From contig DLJQ01000006.1 of NCBI GenBank assembly GCA_002484335.1, positions 52,831 through 116,830 of the forward strand: DNA of 64,000 nucleotides. Reading direction: 5' to 3'. The stretch is from Flavobacteriales bacterium UBA7612. GTDB taxonomy: Bacteria; Bacteroidota; Bacteroidia; Flavobacteriales; Weeksellaceae. A model generated the notes under the pieces. The model ran no database searches. It was not told the origin of the DNA and was given only the letters and a program-made list of their open reading frames with translations. The stretch's first letter is position 1. Each line of letters starts with the position of its first letter. The position numbers and the translations under genes were made by a program. Below are positions 45,176 through 53,428 of the stretch, piece after piece.

Positions 45176-45204
45176 AACCCAATACGATTTTTTCGTATTG
45201 GGTT
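45176..45204. terminator. Hairpin between the DUF1493 gene and the dehydrogenase gene
   Basis: AACCCAATACGA pairs perfectly with TCGTATTGGGTT around a 5-T loop. It lies between two converging genes; the T-run is interrupted on the plus side. Confidence 0.75.
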
Positions 45205-45227
45205 ATTTTATAATAATATTCAAAATT

Positions 45228-46175
45228 TTATTCCCTCCAAGCAATAATTTTATCACGAATAAATTCAGCTAATTTCACTTTACTTTGGTGAGTCCAACCA
45301 GCTATGTGAGGAGCTAATACAACATTTTCAGCTTCTATTAAATACTGAAATTCCTCTGGTAATTCTGATGCAACCAAACGTTCAAAGCTTGATTTTTCGA
45401 ATTCCAAAACATCCAAAGCAACGCCCAAAATCTTTCCAGATTTCATTGCTTCCACCAAATCTTTTGTAACAACAGCTTTTCCTCTTGCAGTATTCACAAA
45501 ATAAAAAGGCTTTTTCACATTGGCAATAAAATCAGCATCAATCATTTTTGTTGTCTCAGGTGTTTGTGGCGTATGCAAACTAATAACATCCACTTGCTCA
45601 AAAAATTCTTGTAAAGTAACCTGTTTCGCAAATTCATTTCCTTTGTTTGGTAAAATATCATAACAAATAACATTTACATCAAAGCCTTGTAAACGCTTAG
45701 CAAATGCATTTCCCATATTTCCGTACCCAATAAGCCCAACCGTTTTTCCTTTCAGCTCATCACCTCTATTTTCTTCCCGCTTCCAAATACCATTTCTCAC
45801 TTCATTATCAGCTCTTCGCAAATGGTGCATCAACATTAATAACATTCCAACAGCATGCTCACCAACCGAATCTCGGTTACCTTCTGGCGAATTAAATAAA
45901 ACTATTCCACGTTCGGCAGCATATTCCTCGTCAATATTTTCTAACCCAGCTCCTACTCTACCAATAAATTTTAGTTTCGTTGCTTTTTCCAAAAAAGATT
46001 TATCAATCGGAAAACGACTTCTAACAATCATTCCATCATAATCTGCAATTTTTTGTTCAATAATTTCTTTGGGAGAAGTATAATCTTCGTCAACAACAAA
46101 ACCTGCATCGCGTAAACCACCATTCAAACATTCGTGATTAGAATCGATGGCTAATATTTTATAGGAAGTATTCAT
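45228..46175 (-). CDS. D-2-hydroxyacid dehydrogenase (phosphoglycerate-dehydrogenase-like)
   Basis: A protein of about 315 residues of the D-isomer-specific 2-hydroxyacid dehydrogenase family. It has GRVGAGLENIDEEYA, the NAD loop KTVGLIGYGNMGNAFAKRL, the substrate arginine in NTARGKAVV, the acidic residue region near LDVLEFE, and the catalytic histidine in LAPHIAGWTHQS. No regulatory ACT domain is present, as in short SerA homologues, so serine biosynthesis is possible but not certain. A TTG at 46193 is in frame but lies within the -7 box, so the ATG at 46175 is taken as the start. Confidence 0.85.
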   Translation of the reverse strand: MNTSYKILAIDSNHECLNGGLRDAGFVVDEDYTSPKEIIEQKIADYDGMIVRSRFPIDKSFLEKATKLKFIGRVGAGLENIDEEYAAERGIVLFNSPEGNRDSVGEHAVGMLLMLMHHLRRADNEVRNGIWKREENRGDELKGKTVGLIGYGNMGNAFAKRLQGFDVNVICYDILPNKGNEFAKQVTLQEFFEQVDVISLHTPQTPETTKMIDADFIANVKKPFYFVNTARGKAVVTKDLVEAMKSGKILGVALDVLEFEKSSFERLVASELPEEFQYLIEAENVVLAPHIAGWTHQSKVKLAEFIRDKIIAWRE

Positions 46176-46190
46176 GTTCAAAATTTCTAT

Positions 46191-46198
46191 CAAAGTTA
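46191..46198 (-). promoter_or_regulatory. -7 box of the hydroxyacid dehydrogenase gene
   Basis: TAACTTTG on the minus strand matches TAnnTTTG, 16 bases upstream of the ATG at 46175. It overlaps an in-frame TTG, which argues against that TTG as start. Confidence 0.5.
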
Positions 46199-46883
46199 CA
46201 ACGAAACAACTGAAAATTTCTTAGAAGAAGTCTAAAAATTAGTTATAAAAAAGTTTCTATTTTTTTTAATTTCTACCTTGTTATAACTATGTTGAAAACA
46301 TGATAATTAACTGATAATAAGTAGTATATTTTGTTAATAACCTTGTTTGGGCAATTCCTCCGGACCGTACTTTCACGTTCCCAATCTTTTATAAAAGTAG
46401 ACTTCGAGAACCTCAGTCTACTTTTATAAAAGGATTTCCACTTCAATCGCTATTGCAAAGTTAGAAATATGAATTTTAAGGTTTAAATTAATAGTATAAA
46501 TACTTAATAACTCTTCGACAGACTTAAACTTGTTTAAACTTTTACTTTTCAAATAAGTAGAACTTTAAAAGCGATATAAAATATACTTTGTATTTATATA
46601 TTGGAGTAAAAAGAATAAAAAAGACAGTCAATCTTTAAATAATTCTATTGAAAAATACAGGGAAAAAATAAAACTTTATAAATGACCGTTTTAAATATGC
46701 AGTTCCAACGGAAAAATGCAGCTTGTAGGAGTTTTCCAAAGATAAAATCATTTATTCAAAAACGGCATACTCACTAAATCAACATTTTAACTCATTTCAA
46801 AAAGGTGTATAATAAGCATTATGTTAAGTTGATAATTCTTAATTAAAAATAGTATCCATTAATTTAACACAATATATTCTTAG
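46199..46883. other. Long intergenic region with repeats
   Basis: These 685 bases hold dispersed element copy R4 and an 18-base exact match at 46503-46520 (CTTAATAACTCTTCGACA) to 53138-53155. The rest is AT-rich. A frame of about 28 codons near 46600-46685 reads like a protein tail (SLNNSIEKYREKIKLYK) but has no start or partner, so it is not called. Confidence 0.5.
46347..46459 (+). repeat. Dispersed palindromic element, copy R4 with perfect 17-bp hairpin core
   Basis: The 5' block GGGCAATTCCTCCGGACCG and CTTTCACGTTCCCAATC precede a core hairpin, 46386-46402 with 46416-46432, which is a perfect 17-bp stem with a 13-base loop. The 3' block is AAAAGGATTTCCACTTCAAT followed by CGCTATTGCAAA. 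It is the best folded copy in the window. Confidence 0.83.
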
Positions 46884-46891
46884 TAAATTTG
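46884..46891 (+). promoter_or_regulatory. -7 box before the 333-residue exported-protein gene
   Basis: TAAATTTG matches TAnnTTTG and lies 23 bases before the ATG at 46915. Confidence 0.5.
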
Positions 46892-46914
46892 TATTAACAT
46901 TTTAATCTAAAATT

Positions 46915-47916
46915 ATGAAAAAAATAACATTATTAACGATTTTAATTCTTTCATTATCTGTTAAATCTCAAACCAATAACAAAAAATATCTTGATGAAAT
47001 TGAATATGCTTTGACAGCATATGATCCGACTATGATATTTGGTTATAAAACAGAAGATATTTTTGATAATAATATTTTAATTGGAAGAAAATTTTTATCT
47101 ATTGGATATCCAAATAAAGTTAGTAGAATACTTCTTAACAAAGAAAATGGAATAATTAAAAATGCTTCCATAAATGGGGAAGTCATTGAATTATTCTTTA
47201 ATAAAGAAGATTTAGAAAGAATAAAACAAACTTCTTCATTTGATTTTAAGCTAAATTATAATGATGGTAGCCTTATTTTATTAACACAAGTAGGTTCTGA
47301 AAAAATTGCTTATTCATTAGGTTTTAATGAAGGTAAAATTAAAACTATTGTTAAAGCTATTAAACGCGGTAATTACTTAGACCCTTTTGTAAGTGAAATT
47401 AATAAACTAGAATATATAGACGATTCATTTATAAGAGATTACACGGCTTACAAGTATGGTAAAAAGATGGAAGATAAAAATATTGTTCAAAAATTCATTT
47501 ACAAATATTCGAAAATTGATGAAAATACTTATTCTAAAGAATATATGAATAATGGAATAAAAACTGATCCATCTAATGGAACAAAGATAGTTTATACATA
47601 TGATAAAAAAGATAGAATTTTAAGTAAATTAGAAACTAGTCAATTAGGAATTTCTTTAAGTGAATATTTATATTCTGATGATAATAGTTCAGAATACGTA
47701 AGAGAAATATTATCTGGTGAGTTTAAATCAAAAAAATATAAAAGAATTACAATAAATGAAGATTTACCCAAAACGTCCCCTAATGCACAAGATTATGAAT
47801 GGGAAAAAGGATATTACGAATTTGATAATAATGAACTAGTATTTATTAGAAAAAATGGAAAAGTTCGGGAAAAAAAGAATGGGATATGGATAGAAAGAGC
47901 AGATACAATTGACTAA
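46915..47916 (+). CDS. Uncharacterised exported protein, 333 residues
   Basis: I do not recognise this protein. A signal peptide (MKKITLLTILILSLSVKSQ) is followed by a mature part rich in Lys, Asn, Tyr and Glu. A central section (KIVYTYDKKDRILSKLE; LSEYLYSDDNSSEYVREI) has Tyr-Asp beta-strand pairs that recall MORN/YD-type repeat proteins, without a clear repeat. The end is ENDPIERADTID-like and acidic. It is probably periplasmic or outer-membrane associated. A -7 box precedes it and a hairpin at 48055-48090 follows at about 140 bases. Confidence 0.6.
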   Translation: MKKITLLTILILSLSVKSQTNNKKYLDEIEYALTAYDPTMIFGYKTEDIFDNNILIGRKFLSIGYPNKVSRILLNKENGIIKNASINGEVIELFFNKEDLERIKQTSSFDFKLNYNDGSLILLTQVGSEKIAYSLGFNEGKIKTIVKAIKRGNYLDPFVSEINKLEYIDDSFIRDYTAYKYGKKMEDKNIVQKFIYKYSKIDENTYSKEYMNNGIKTDPSNGTKIVYTYDKKDRILSKLETSQLGISLSEYLYSDDNSSEYVREILSGEFKSKKYKRITINEDLPKTSPNAQDYEWEKGYYEFDNNELVFIRKNGKVREKKNGIWIERADTID

Positions 47917-48054
47917 ATAATTAATTATTCTTTTGTTAATTAAATACATGCTAAATAACTATTATGATATAAGTTTTTTCTATTTTATTAATTATTGGTA
48001 ATGTTCCAGAAGTGTTATTATCACGCAATCCACATACAATCATTAGATAACTTT

Positions 48055-48090
48055 ACCCAATAGTGGACTAATTTCTATTATTGGGTATTT
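48055..48090 (+). terminator. Hairpin downstream of the exported-protein gene
   Basis: ACCCAATA (48055-48062) pairs with TATTGGGT (48079-48086), followed by ATTTTTAT. It is a moderate stem, 138 bases after the stop. Confidence 0.5.
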
Positions 48091-48445
48091 TTATGCACTT
48101 AAAACCGCTAAAATCAATTCATTTAATAAGTTTGTGTATCAAATGTGTTGGTAGAACAATTTAATCTTTAACAATGTTTGACAAAATCAACTTTTACGAT
48201 AGAAAACCAAACAAAAAAATGCTCTAATTGGGGGCAGTCTACTAATTAGATCGTGGATTTTTATATATATTGTATATACTGTTACATAACAGTTGTTATA
48301 GTATTTTGAAATATACTATTACGCCAACTCATGCTAGCAAAAATTTTTATATTATTCTATATTTTAAAATAGATTTATAGATTAGGTAAAGAAGTGATTA
48401 ATGTTAAAAAATCGTGAGTTTTCATTTTTTATTCTCTTCTCTAAT
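48091..48445. other. Non-coding stretch before the acetyltransferase remnant
   Basis: This AT-rich stretch has no open frame of note. It contains inverted-repeat arm A at 48253-48320. Otherwise I see nothing recognisable in it. Confidence 0.45.
48253..48320. repeat. Long imperfect inverted repeat, arm A
   Basis: This arm shares, in reverse complement with 50412-50487, the blocks GTGGATTT, TATATATTGTATATACT, ATAACAGnTGTTATA and AAATA/ACTATT in the same order. One longer gap (about 9 bases) is needed in the TA-rich part. The two arms enclose about 2.2 kb holding a GNAT remnant, a quinone oxidoreductase gene and a small lipoprotein gene. Confidence 0.6.
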
Positions 48446-48797
48446 TTTATTGTAAATCATCAGCGAAAATTTAACATTTTAATTGTTGTTAATGCTGTTT
48501 CTTTAGAAAGTAAACAAAAATGGTTTAATGTTAATTCAGTAGAAAAAAGAACACTTTGGATTATTAGAAGATTATAAAAATAATATAATTGCTTGGGTAA
48601 GCTTTAAATCATTTTATGGTAGAACAGCTTATGATCAAACTTTTGAAATAAGTATATATTTAAAAGAAAATCAACAAGGAAAAGGATTTGCAAAACAAAT
48701 ATTAGGATTCATTTTTTCTCATAATGAACTAATTATAAAATTATTTAATAATATTGATAGAAGTCTTTATATTCTAGGAAAAAGAATAAATTTATAA
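48446..48797 (+). pseudogene. Decayed GNAT acetyltransferase (phosphinothricin-acetyltransferase-like)
   Basis: The frame reading NAVSLESKQKWFNVNSVEK to RTLWII is followed, one base out of frame from about 48566, by EDYKNNIIAWVSFKSFYGR and FEISIYLKENQQGKGFAKQI. This is the acetyl-CoA-binding core of PAT/BAR-like GNAT enzymes. A single extra A explains the shift. After QIL the text jumps to GFIFSHNELIIKLF and then to DRSLYILGKRI, so two stretches usual in the family (a helix of about 15 residues and about 20 residues near the end) are missing, and the N-terminus is eroded. The gene is dead. It ends 17 bases before the quinone oxidoreductase start. Confidence 0.8.
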
Positions 48798-48814
48798 TAT
48801 TTAAATAAAATAAA

Positions 48815-49801
48815 ATGAAAGCACTAGTATTACAAGAAAATGGAAATATTGAAAGTTTAAAAGTAATTAATAATCGAGAAATCCCTCAACCAGGAGATAA
48901 TGATATTCAGATACGTGTACATGCATCAGGTCTTAACCCATCCGATTATCAAATGGCAATGTATCCAGGTATAAAAGATGAAAGAGAAAGAGTCTTAGGT
49001 CTAGAAATAAGTGGTATTGTAACAAAAATAGGGAAAAATGTAAATAAATTTAAAGTTGGAGATAGGGTATACTATTTACGTGGTGTTATGAATCTTGATG
49101 GAGGATTTGCTGAGTACTCTATTACTCCTGCACATGCAGCTAGTCATCTTCCAAAAGAAGTTTCTTTTTATACAGCAGCAACAATACCTGCAGCAGGATT
49201 TACTGCTTATCAAGCAATAATTGATAAACTTCGTCCAAAATATGGAAAAACAATTTTTATAGAAGGAGGTAGTGGAGGAGTAGGTTATTATGCTATTCAA
49301 TTAGCCAAAATGTGTGGTTTAAAAGTTATAGCATCATGTAATTCTAAAAATATTAATTATATAAAAGAGATAGAAGTAGATGAAATAATAGCCTATGATT
49401 TAGAAAATGTATATGATCGTGTAAAAGAATTAACAAATAATAAAGGAGTAAATTATATTTTAAACACTATAAATTCAGAGACAGCAACTAAAGACCTTGA
49501 TGTATTATCATTAGATGGAGAAATAGCCGTAATAGCTGGTTTTCCTGACTTTAATAAATTAACTTTTTTTGAAAAGGGTATTTCTATTCATGAAATAGCT
49601 CTTTCTTTACCATTTCAATATAATGACTATGAAGGACAATGTAATATAGCAAGAATAGGAGATGAATTTGCAACTCTTCTTGAAAAAAAACAAATATTAT
49701 CAGCGAATATTACTCTAATAGATTTAGAAGAAGTCCCTTTATATCTAAACAAAATTAAAAATAGAGAAATATTAGGTAAAGTTGTTATGAAGTTATTATA
49801 A
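48815..49801 (+). CDS. Quinone oxidoreductase-like zinc-independent MDR protein
   Basis: A 328-residue medium-chain dehydrogenase/reductase. It contains the GroES-like half (HASGLNPSDYQMAMYPG, LGLEISGIVTKIGKNV, GDRVYYL), the helix IPAAGFTAYQAI and the cofactor loop EGGSGGVGYYAIQLAK. The zinc-binding cysteines and histidine are absent, as in NADPH:quinone oxidoreductases. It may reduce quinones or enones; the substrate is unknown. It lies inside the inverted-repeat-bracketed segment and directly after the GNAT remnant. No terminator or exact promoter box is visible. Confidence 0.85.
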   Translation: MKALVLQENGNIESLKVINNREIPQPGDNDIQIRVHASGLNPSDYQMAMYPGIKDERERVLGLEISGIVTKIGKNVNKFKVGDRVYYLRGVMNLDGGFAEYSITPAHAASHLPKEVSFYTAATIPAAGFTAYQAIIDKLRPKYGKTIFIEGGSGGVGYYAIQLAKMCGLKVIASCNSKNINYIKEIEVDEIIAYDLENVYDRVKELTNNKGVNYILNTINSETATKDLDVLSLDGEIAVIAGFPDFNKLTFFEKGISIHEIALSLPFQYNDYEGQCNIARIGDEFATLLEKKQILSANITLIDLEEVPLYLNKIKNREILGKVVMKLL

Positions 49802-50039
49802 AACATGAAATAATACTTTTTCAATAATAATAACCTATTCTTTGGTTAGATTACACGAATTAAAAAATTTCTCTAATATTTAGAGGAATTTTATGTTATA
49901 GAATAACCTTTATTTAAATATCTATAAACTTTAATTTATATTGTTAAACATCCTTGTAACTGATTTTTTATATATCCGTTTTCCATGATTATATAACATA
50001 TAATTTTTCTATTTTTTAAAATTATTATATTTTTAGAAA

Positions 50040-50384
50040 ATGAAAAAAACAATTATTTTAAGCACATTATTAATATGTATAGGAATGTCTTCATGCACAA
50101 CGAACAAGACTAATAATAATTTAATTTCAAAATCAGAAGAATCAGATTTCGTTAAAAATAGTTTAATTATATATTTCGATCAAAATATAGGTAACAAAGA
50201 ATTACTTAAAAAAGTTGATGAATTTGGAGCAAAAATAGATTATAATTATACAAATATAAACGCTATTGCGATTACTATTCCTGATAATAGTAATATAAAT
50301 GATGCTCAACAATATTTTTCAAAAGTAAAAGGAGTTAATTCTGTTTCTAAAAATTATATAAACCAACTTAATAAAGTAAATTAA
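50040..50384 (+). CDS. Small lipoprotein with peptidase-propeptide (I9)-like fold
   Basis: A 114-residue lipoprotein with lipobox CIGMSSCTTNKTNNN. The mature region (residues about 38-105) runs NSLIIYFDQNIGNKELLKKV, a turn with DYNYTNINAIAITI, then NINDAQQYFSKVKGVNSVS. Strand-helix-strand-strand-helix order with an exposed hydrophobic strand and a GV-x-SV-x end is the plan of inhibitor I9/subtilisin propeptides, but no protease is attached. A stand-alone protease inhibitor or chaperone role is inference. A hairpin at 50480-50510 follows. Confidence 0.55.
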   Translation: MKKTIILSTLLICIGMSSCTTNKTNNNLISKSEESDFVKNSLIIYFDQNIGNKELLKKVDEFGAKIDYNYTNINAIAITIPDNSNINDAQQYFSKVKGVNSVSKNYINQLNKVN

Positions 50385-50411
50385 GTTATTAATAAGATTA
50401 AGAATATTCTA

Positions 50412-50487
50412 AATAGTGTTATTTAGAAATATTTATAACAGCTGTTATTTAAAGTATATACAATATATATTGTATATATAAATCCAC
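50412..50487. repeat. Long imperfect inverted repeat, arm B
   Basis: Reverse-complement partner of arm A. Inside it are two perfect palindromes: ATAACAGCTGTTAT at 50435-50448 and a 24-bp TA-rich palindrome at 50455-50478. Confidence 0.6.
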
Positions 50488-50512
50488 AATTTAATAAGAT
50501 TGTGGATTTTAT
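50480..50512 (+). terminator. Hairpin terminator after the small lipoprotein gene
   Basis: AAATCCACAAT pairs perfectly with ATTGTGGATTT around an 8-base loop, ending in a T-run. Its left arm overlaps inverted-repeat arm B. Confidence 0.65.
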
Positions 50513-50819
50513 ATTTTATAAAGCCTTACACTTCTATATTTTGTTTAACATAAAACGTGTTATGTACTTAAAAATAAAAAAACAATACTATTATTTTCAG
50601 TAATTTACGTTTTTAGTAAATTATTTTTAAAAAAATACACGCTGTAGAACTCATTTTTTCATTGAAGCTACATATCCAAATCAGCCAATAATAAACTATT
50701 GTGTAAAAAACTAAAGTTAAATAATTTAATTATTTGATTTAAAACTATTTAAATAGCCATACTTTTCCTTAACCCTGTTTTTTATACTTTTCGTCGACTA
50801 CCCCCTATAATAACTAAAT
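50513..50819. other. AT-rich intergenic stretch
   Basis: It lies between the hairpin terminator and the end of the minus-strand membrane-protein gene. I see no gene, RNA or repeat beyond short A/T runs. Confidence 0.5.
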
Positions 50820-51293
50820 TTAAAGATTATTTGTTTCTGTGTGTTTATCTATAATAAAGTGAGAAGAAACAGTTATTATAATTGATAAAAAAAAAGAATA
50901 AATAACATAAATAAAATTGTACCACCATGGAATAAACCAAATGTTGCTAAATATTCCAATAATTATTACACAGATAATAAGCACTAAGTTTAATATTAAT
51001 GTTTTTTTTATTAATGAAAGACGGTTATTTTTTTTATAAAAAAAATCTTTTATTAATTGAAACGGAATTAGAAATAATATTAAAGAAAAGATATATTCAA
51101 TTAAATAAGATTCTCCATATAAATAATACAAAAATTCAGATAATGTATCTATATTAAAATCGTAATAAGTATATTTTTTTAAAAATATTGCATCATATAA
51201 ATTGGGTAACCATCTTAATTTAAGTAAAAAAGGTATAAATAAACCTATGAATAAATTACCAATTATTTTAGTCAAAAATTTACTTACAGTCAT
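50820..51293 (-). CDS. Four-helix membrane protein, possible partner of the preceding lipoprotein
   Basis: A 157-residue protein with about four membrane helices (IIGNLFIGLFIPFLLKL, YIFSLILFLIPFQLI, LILNLVLIICVIIIGIFSNI, YSFFLSIIITVSSHFII). No family is recognised. The start overlaps the end of the split surface-lipoprotein gene by 14 bases, so it was translationally coupled to it. Small membrane proteins placed this way often protect against, or help export, the upstream product; either role is inference. Confidence 0.55.
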   Translation of the reverse strand: MTVSKFLTKIIGNLFIGLFIPFLLKLRWLPNLYDAIFLKKYTYYDFNIDTLSEFLYYLYGESYLIEYIFSLILFLIPFQLIKDFFYKKNNRLSLIKKTLILNLVLIICVIIIGIFSNIWFIPWWYNFIYVIYSFFLSIIITVSSHFIIDKHTETNNL

Positions 51294-52875
51294 TACTTAG
51301 AGTATTTAAAGTTTTTTTTCCATCTATCACATCTTTAACTGTTTGCCAGTCAGGACGCTTTATTTGAGGAGTATTTACACTTGCCTTCCCTTCTTTAGAA
51401 TTAACATATTTAGAAATTTTGTTTTGTAAAGATTTCCATAAGTTATCTGCTTGGGTAAAAGGAATGTTACCAATTTTTTGAAAAAACTCTCCGTCCCAAC
51501 TAGTTAATCTATCAACACCTCTTGTGTAAAAAGTATAAGAACCATCAGAATTCTTTGTAAAACCAAAATCCCTATGACCACTTACAGGATGACTTAGATA
51601 TGTAGGGTCATAAATCGTTGAAAAAGTCCAACCATTAGATGAATATTGAGTAACAACAACTGATCCGTTATCAGGACCTTTAATATCAATCCCTATTACC
51701 GAACCTAATGGGTTAGATGAATTCCATAAATCTGTGTCATTAAATCCATTCCAACGATAAGGTTCAAAATAACTATAATCAGTATCAACAAAACTATTAA
51801 TATTGGTTCTAATATGATTTAATAATTGTTCTGCAGTTGTACCTGGAGGTAATTTATCTATTGTTACAGGGAAATAATCCATATTTACAACTGTACTATA
51901 AGCATTATTGATATCTTGTAACCTAGTAACATCTTTAGCTGAAAATGAACCATCTGTTCCTGATGTTGTAATAATTTTAGAAATATTATTTAATTTAGAA
52001 ATAATATCATTAGAAACAGAATGTTTAACTGTATTTAACCATTGCTTAATTATATCACAAGGGATATCGATAAATATAAAGGGTTTGTCTTTAATAGCTG
52101 CTTTTATTACTACTTCAGTAAGAGCTATTTCTCCATAATTACCATCTCCTCCTCCTGGATTATTATCTAAACATTCTGCATGAGCTTCACATCCTGGGTT
52201 TTGATTTTCAGGAGGTGTAGTAGAGCATTGAGAACAGCCTCCTCCTGGATTAGTGTTAATAATAACACCATCTAGATCACATACATCATCTCCAAGACCA
52301 CATAATCTGCCGTTAGATTTCTGGTTGATAAAATTATTAAAATATCTATCATATTGTTGTTGAAAAATATCTTTATTTACTTTATATAATTCACTATCTC
52401 TGATAACATAACTATAAAAAACTTTAGTACCATTGTCAGTATAATTTGCAATTAATAAACCATCTACAGTGTTATTTTTAATTCTAGGGTACATTACTCA
52501 AATATCTCCGTTTTCTTCAAAAATGGTTTGTGAACGTAAGCGGTTCTCAATGTAAAAATCTTTATTTTCTATAATTACATTCTGACTGGATCTTTTTTTA
52601 TGTTTGACTTTGTTATTAGTATTCACAAGACCTGATATATTAGTATTATGTATACTATCATATCGTTGCATTAAAATAGAAAAACCACTTGCGTAATCAA
52701 TAATAAATTTACTACTTTTTCCTTGAACAGTTGAAGGTTGAGAAAAAATTGCGAATGTACTTTTCGCTTGTTCTGATTTTTCTATTTGTAGAACGTCTTC
52801 TTCTGATACACAACTATGTAAAAGAAATAAACAAGAAATAAATAAAAGTAGATACTTTAAAGAGTGTTTTTTCAT
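51280..52875 (-). pseudogene. Surface lipoprotein gene split by in-frame TGA
   Basis: Two open stretches lie in the same frame. The first (52875-52498) encodes a signal peptide with lipobox FLLHSCVSEED and ends FEENGDI before a TGA. The second resumes VMYPRIKNNTVDGL and continues for about 400 residues to 51280. The pair reads as one protein if the TGA at 52500-52498 was TGG (Trp): ENGD-I-W-V-MYPRIKNN, a sequence natural for flavobacterial proteins of this type. The middle is Gly/Cys-rich (NPGGGCSQC, CLDNNPGGGDG). The C-terminal 150 residues form a separate globular part with VSGHRDFGF and YTFYTRGVDRLTSW. It may be a nonsense mutant, or the second part may start at the ATG at 52494 as a soluble fragment. 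Confidence 0.72.
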
Positions 52876-53428
52876 TAATTTTATTTTAGTGTTAAAGAAA
52901 TCTAAAATAAATAAAATAATAAGAATTACAAATAATTACTTAACATAATGATTATTTATATATCAAAAGTATTTAGGTTAAAATATTGATTTTAATTTTT
53001 TACATAGTAATAAATACTAAAAAATCCACTAATAGTAATGAGATTTTCAGTTTATAGGTTTCAAACTTACGTTATAAATATATTTATTTCTAATATAAAA
53101 AATCACGCCTTAAAAACTAAAAAAATTACTTAAACAACTTAATAACTCTTCGACAAGCTCAGAGTGACATTAAATAATGTTTATATTAAGTAAATATTGT
53201 GTCATGTTGAGTTTGCCGAAACATTGATTAAAATTTAATTACTCTTGTACAAACTGTAAATAATCAAAAGAAAGTACGAAATAAAAAACTAGAACAACAA
53301 GTTGTATCTTAAACAAATAAACACCTGAAAACTCCTTTTAACAAACCGTTTATAACTATGTTGATTACTTTTTAATTTATTTAATTTCAGTTAATTAAAT
53401 TGTTGGTTACTCAGGTCAACTATTCAAT
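52876..53428. other. Intergenic region with a two-armed inverted repeat
   Basis: About 550 AT-rich bases upstream of the split lipoprotein gene and downstream of the lipid kinase gene. The only structure noticed is the inverted repeat at 53149-53220. No promoter box or ORF was recognised. Confidence 0.5.
53149..53220. repeat. Inverted repeat with CTTCGACAAGCTCAG-type arms
   Basis: The left arm (53149-53169) begins TTCGACAAGCTCAG and ends TGACA. The right arm (53200-53220) is its imperfect reverse complement, with five differences in 21. The arms are far less AT-rich than the spacer. Sequences of this type recur in many Bacteroidota genomes. An 18-base part (53138-53155) also occurs at 46503-46520. 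Confidence 0.65.

Noticed and set aside
46193..46193. TTG start for the 2-hydroxyacid dehydrogenase
   Set aside because: It falls inside the TAACTTTG promoter box; the ATG at 46175 fits the family start better.
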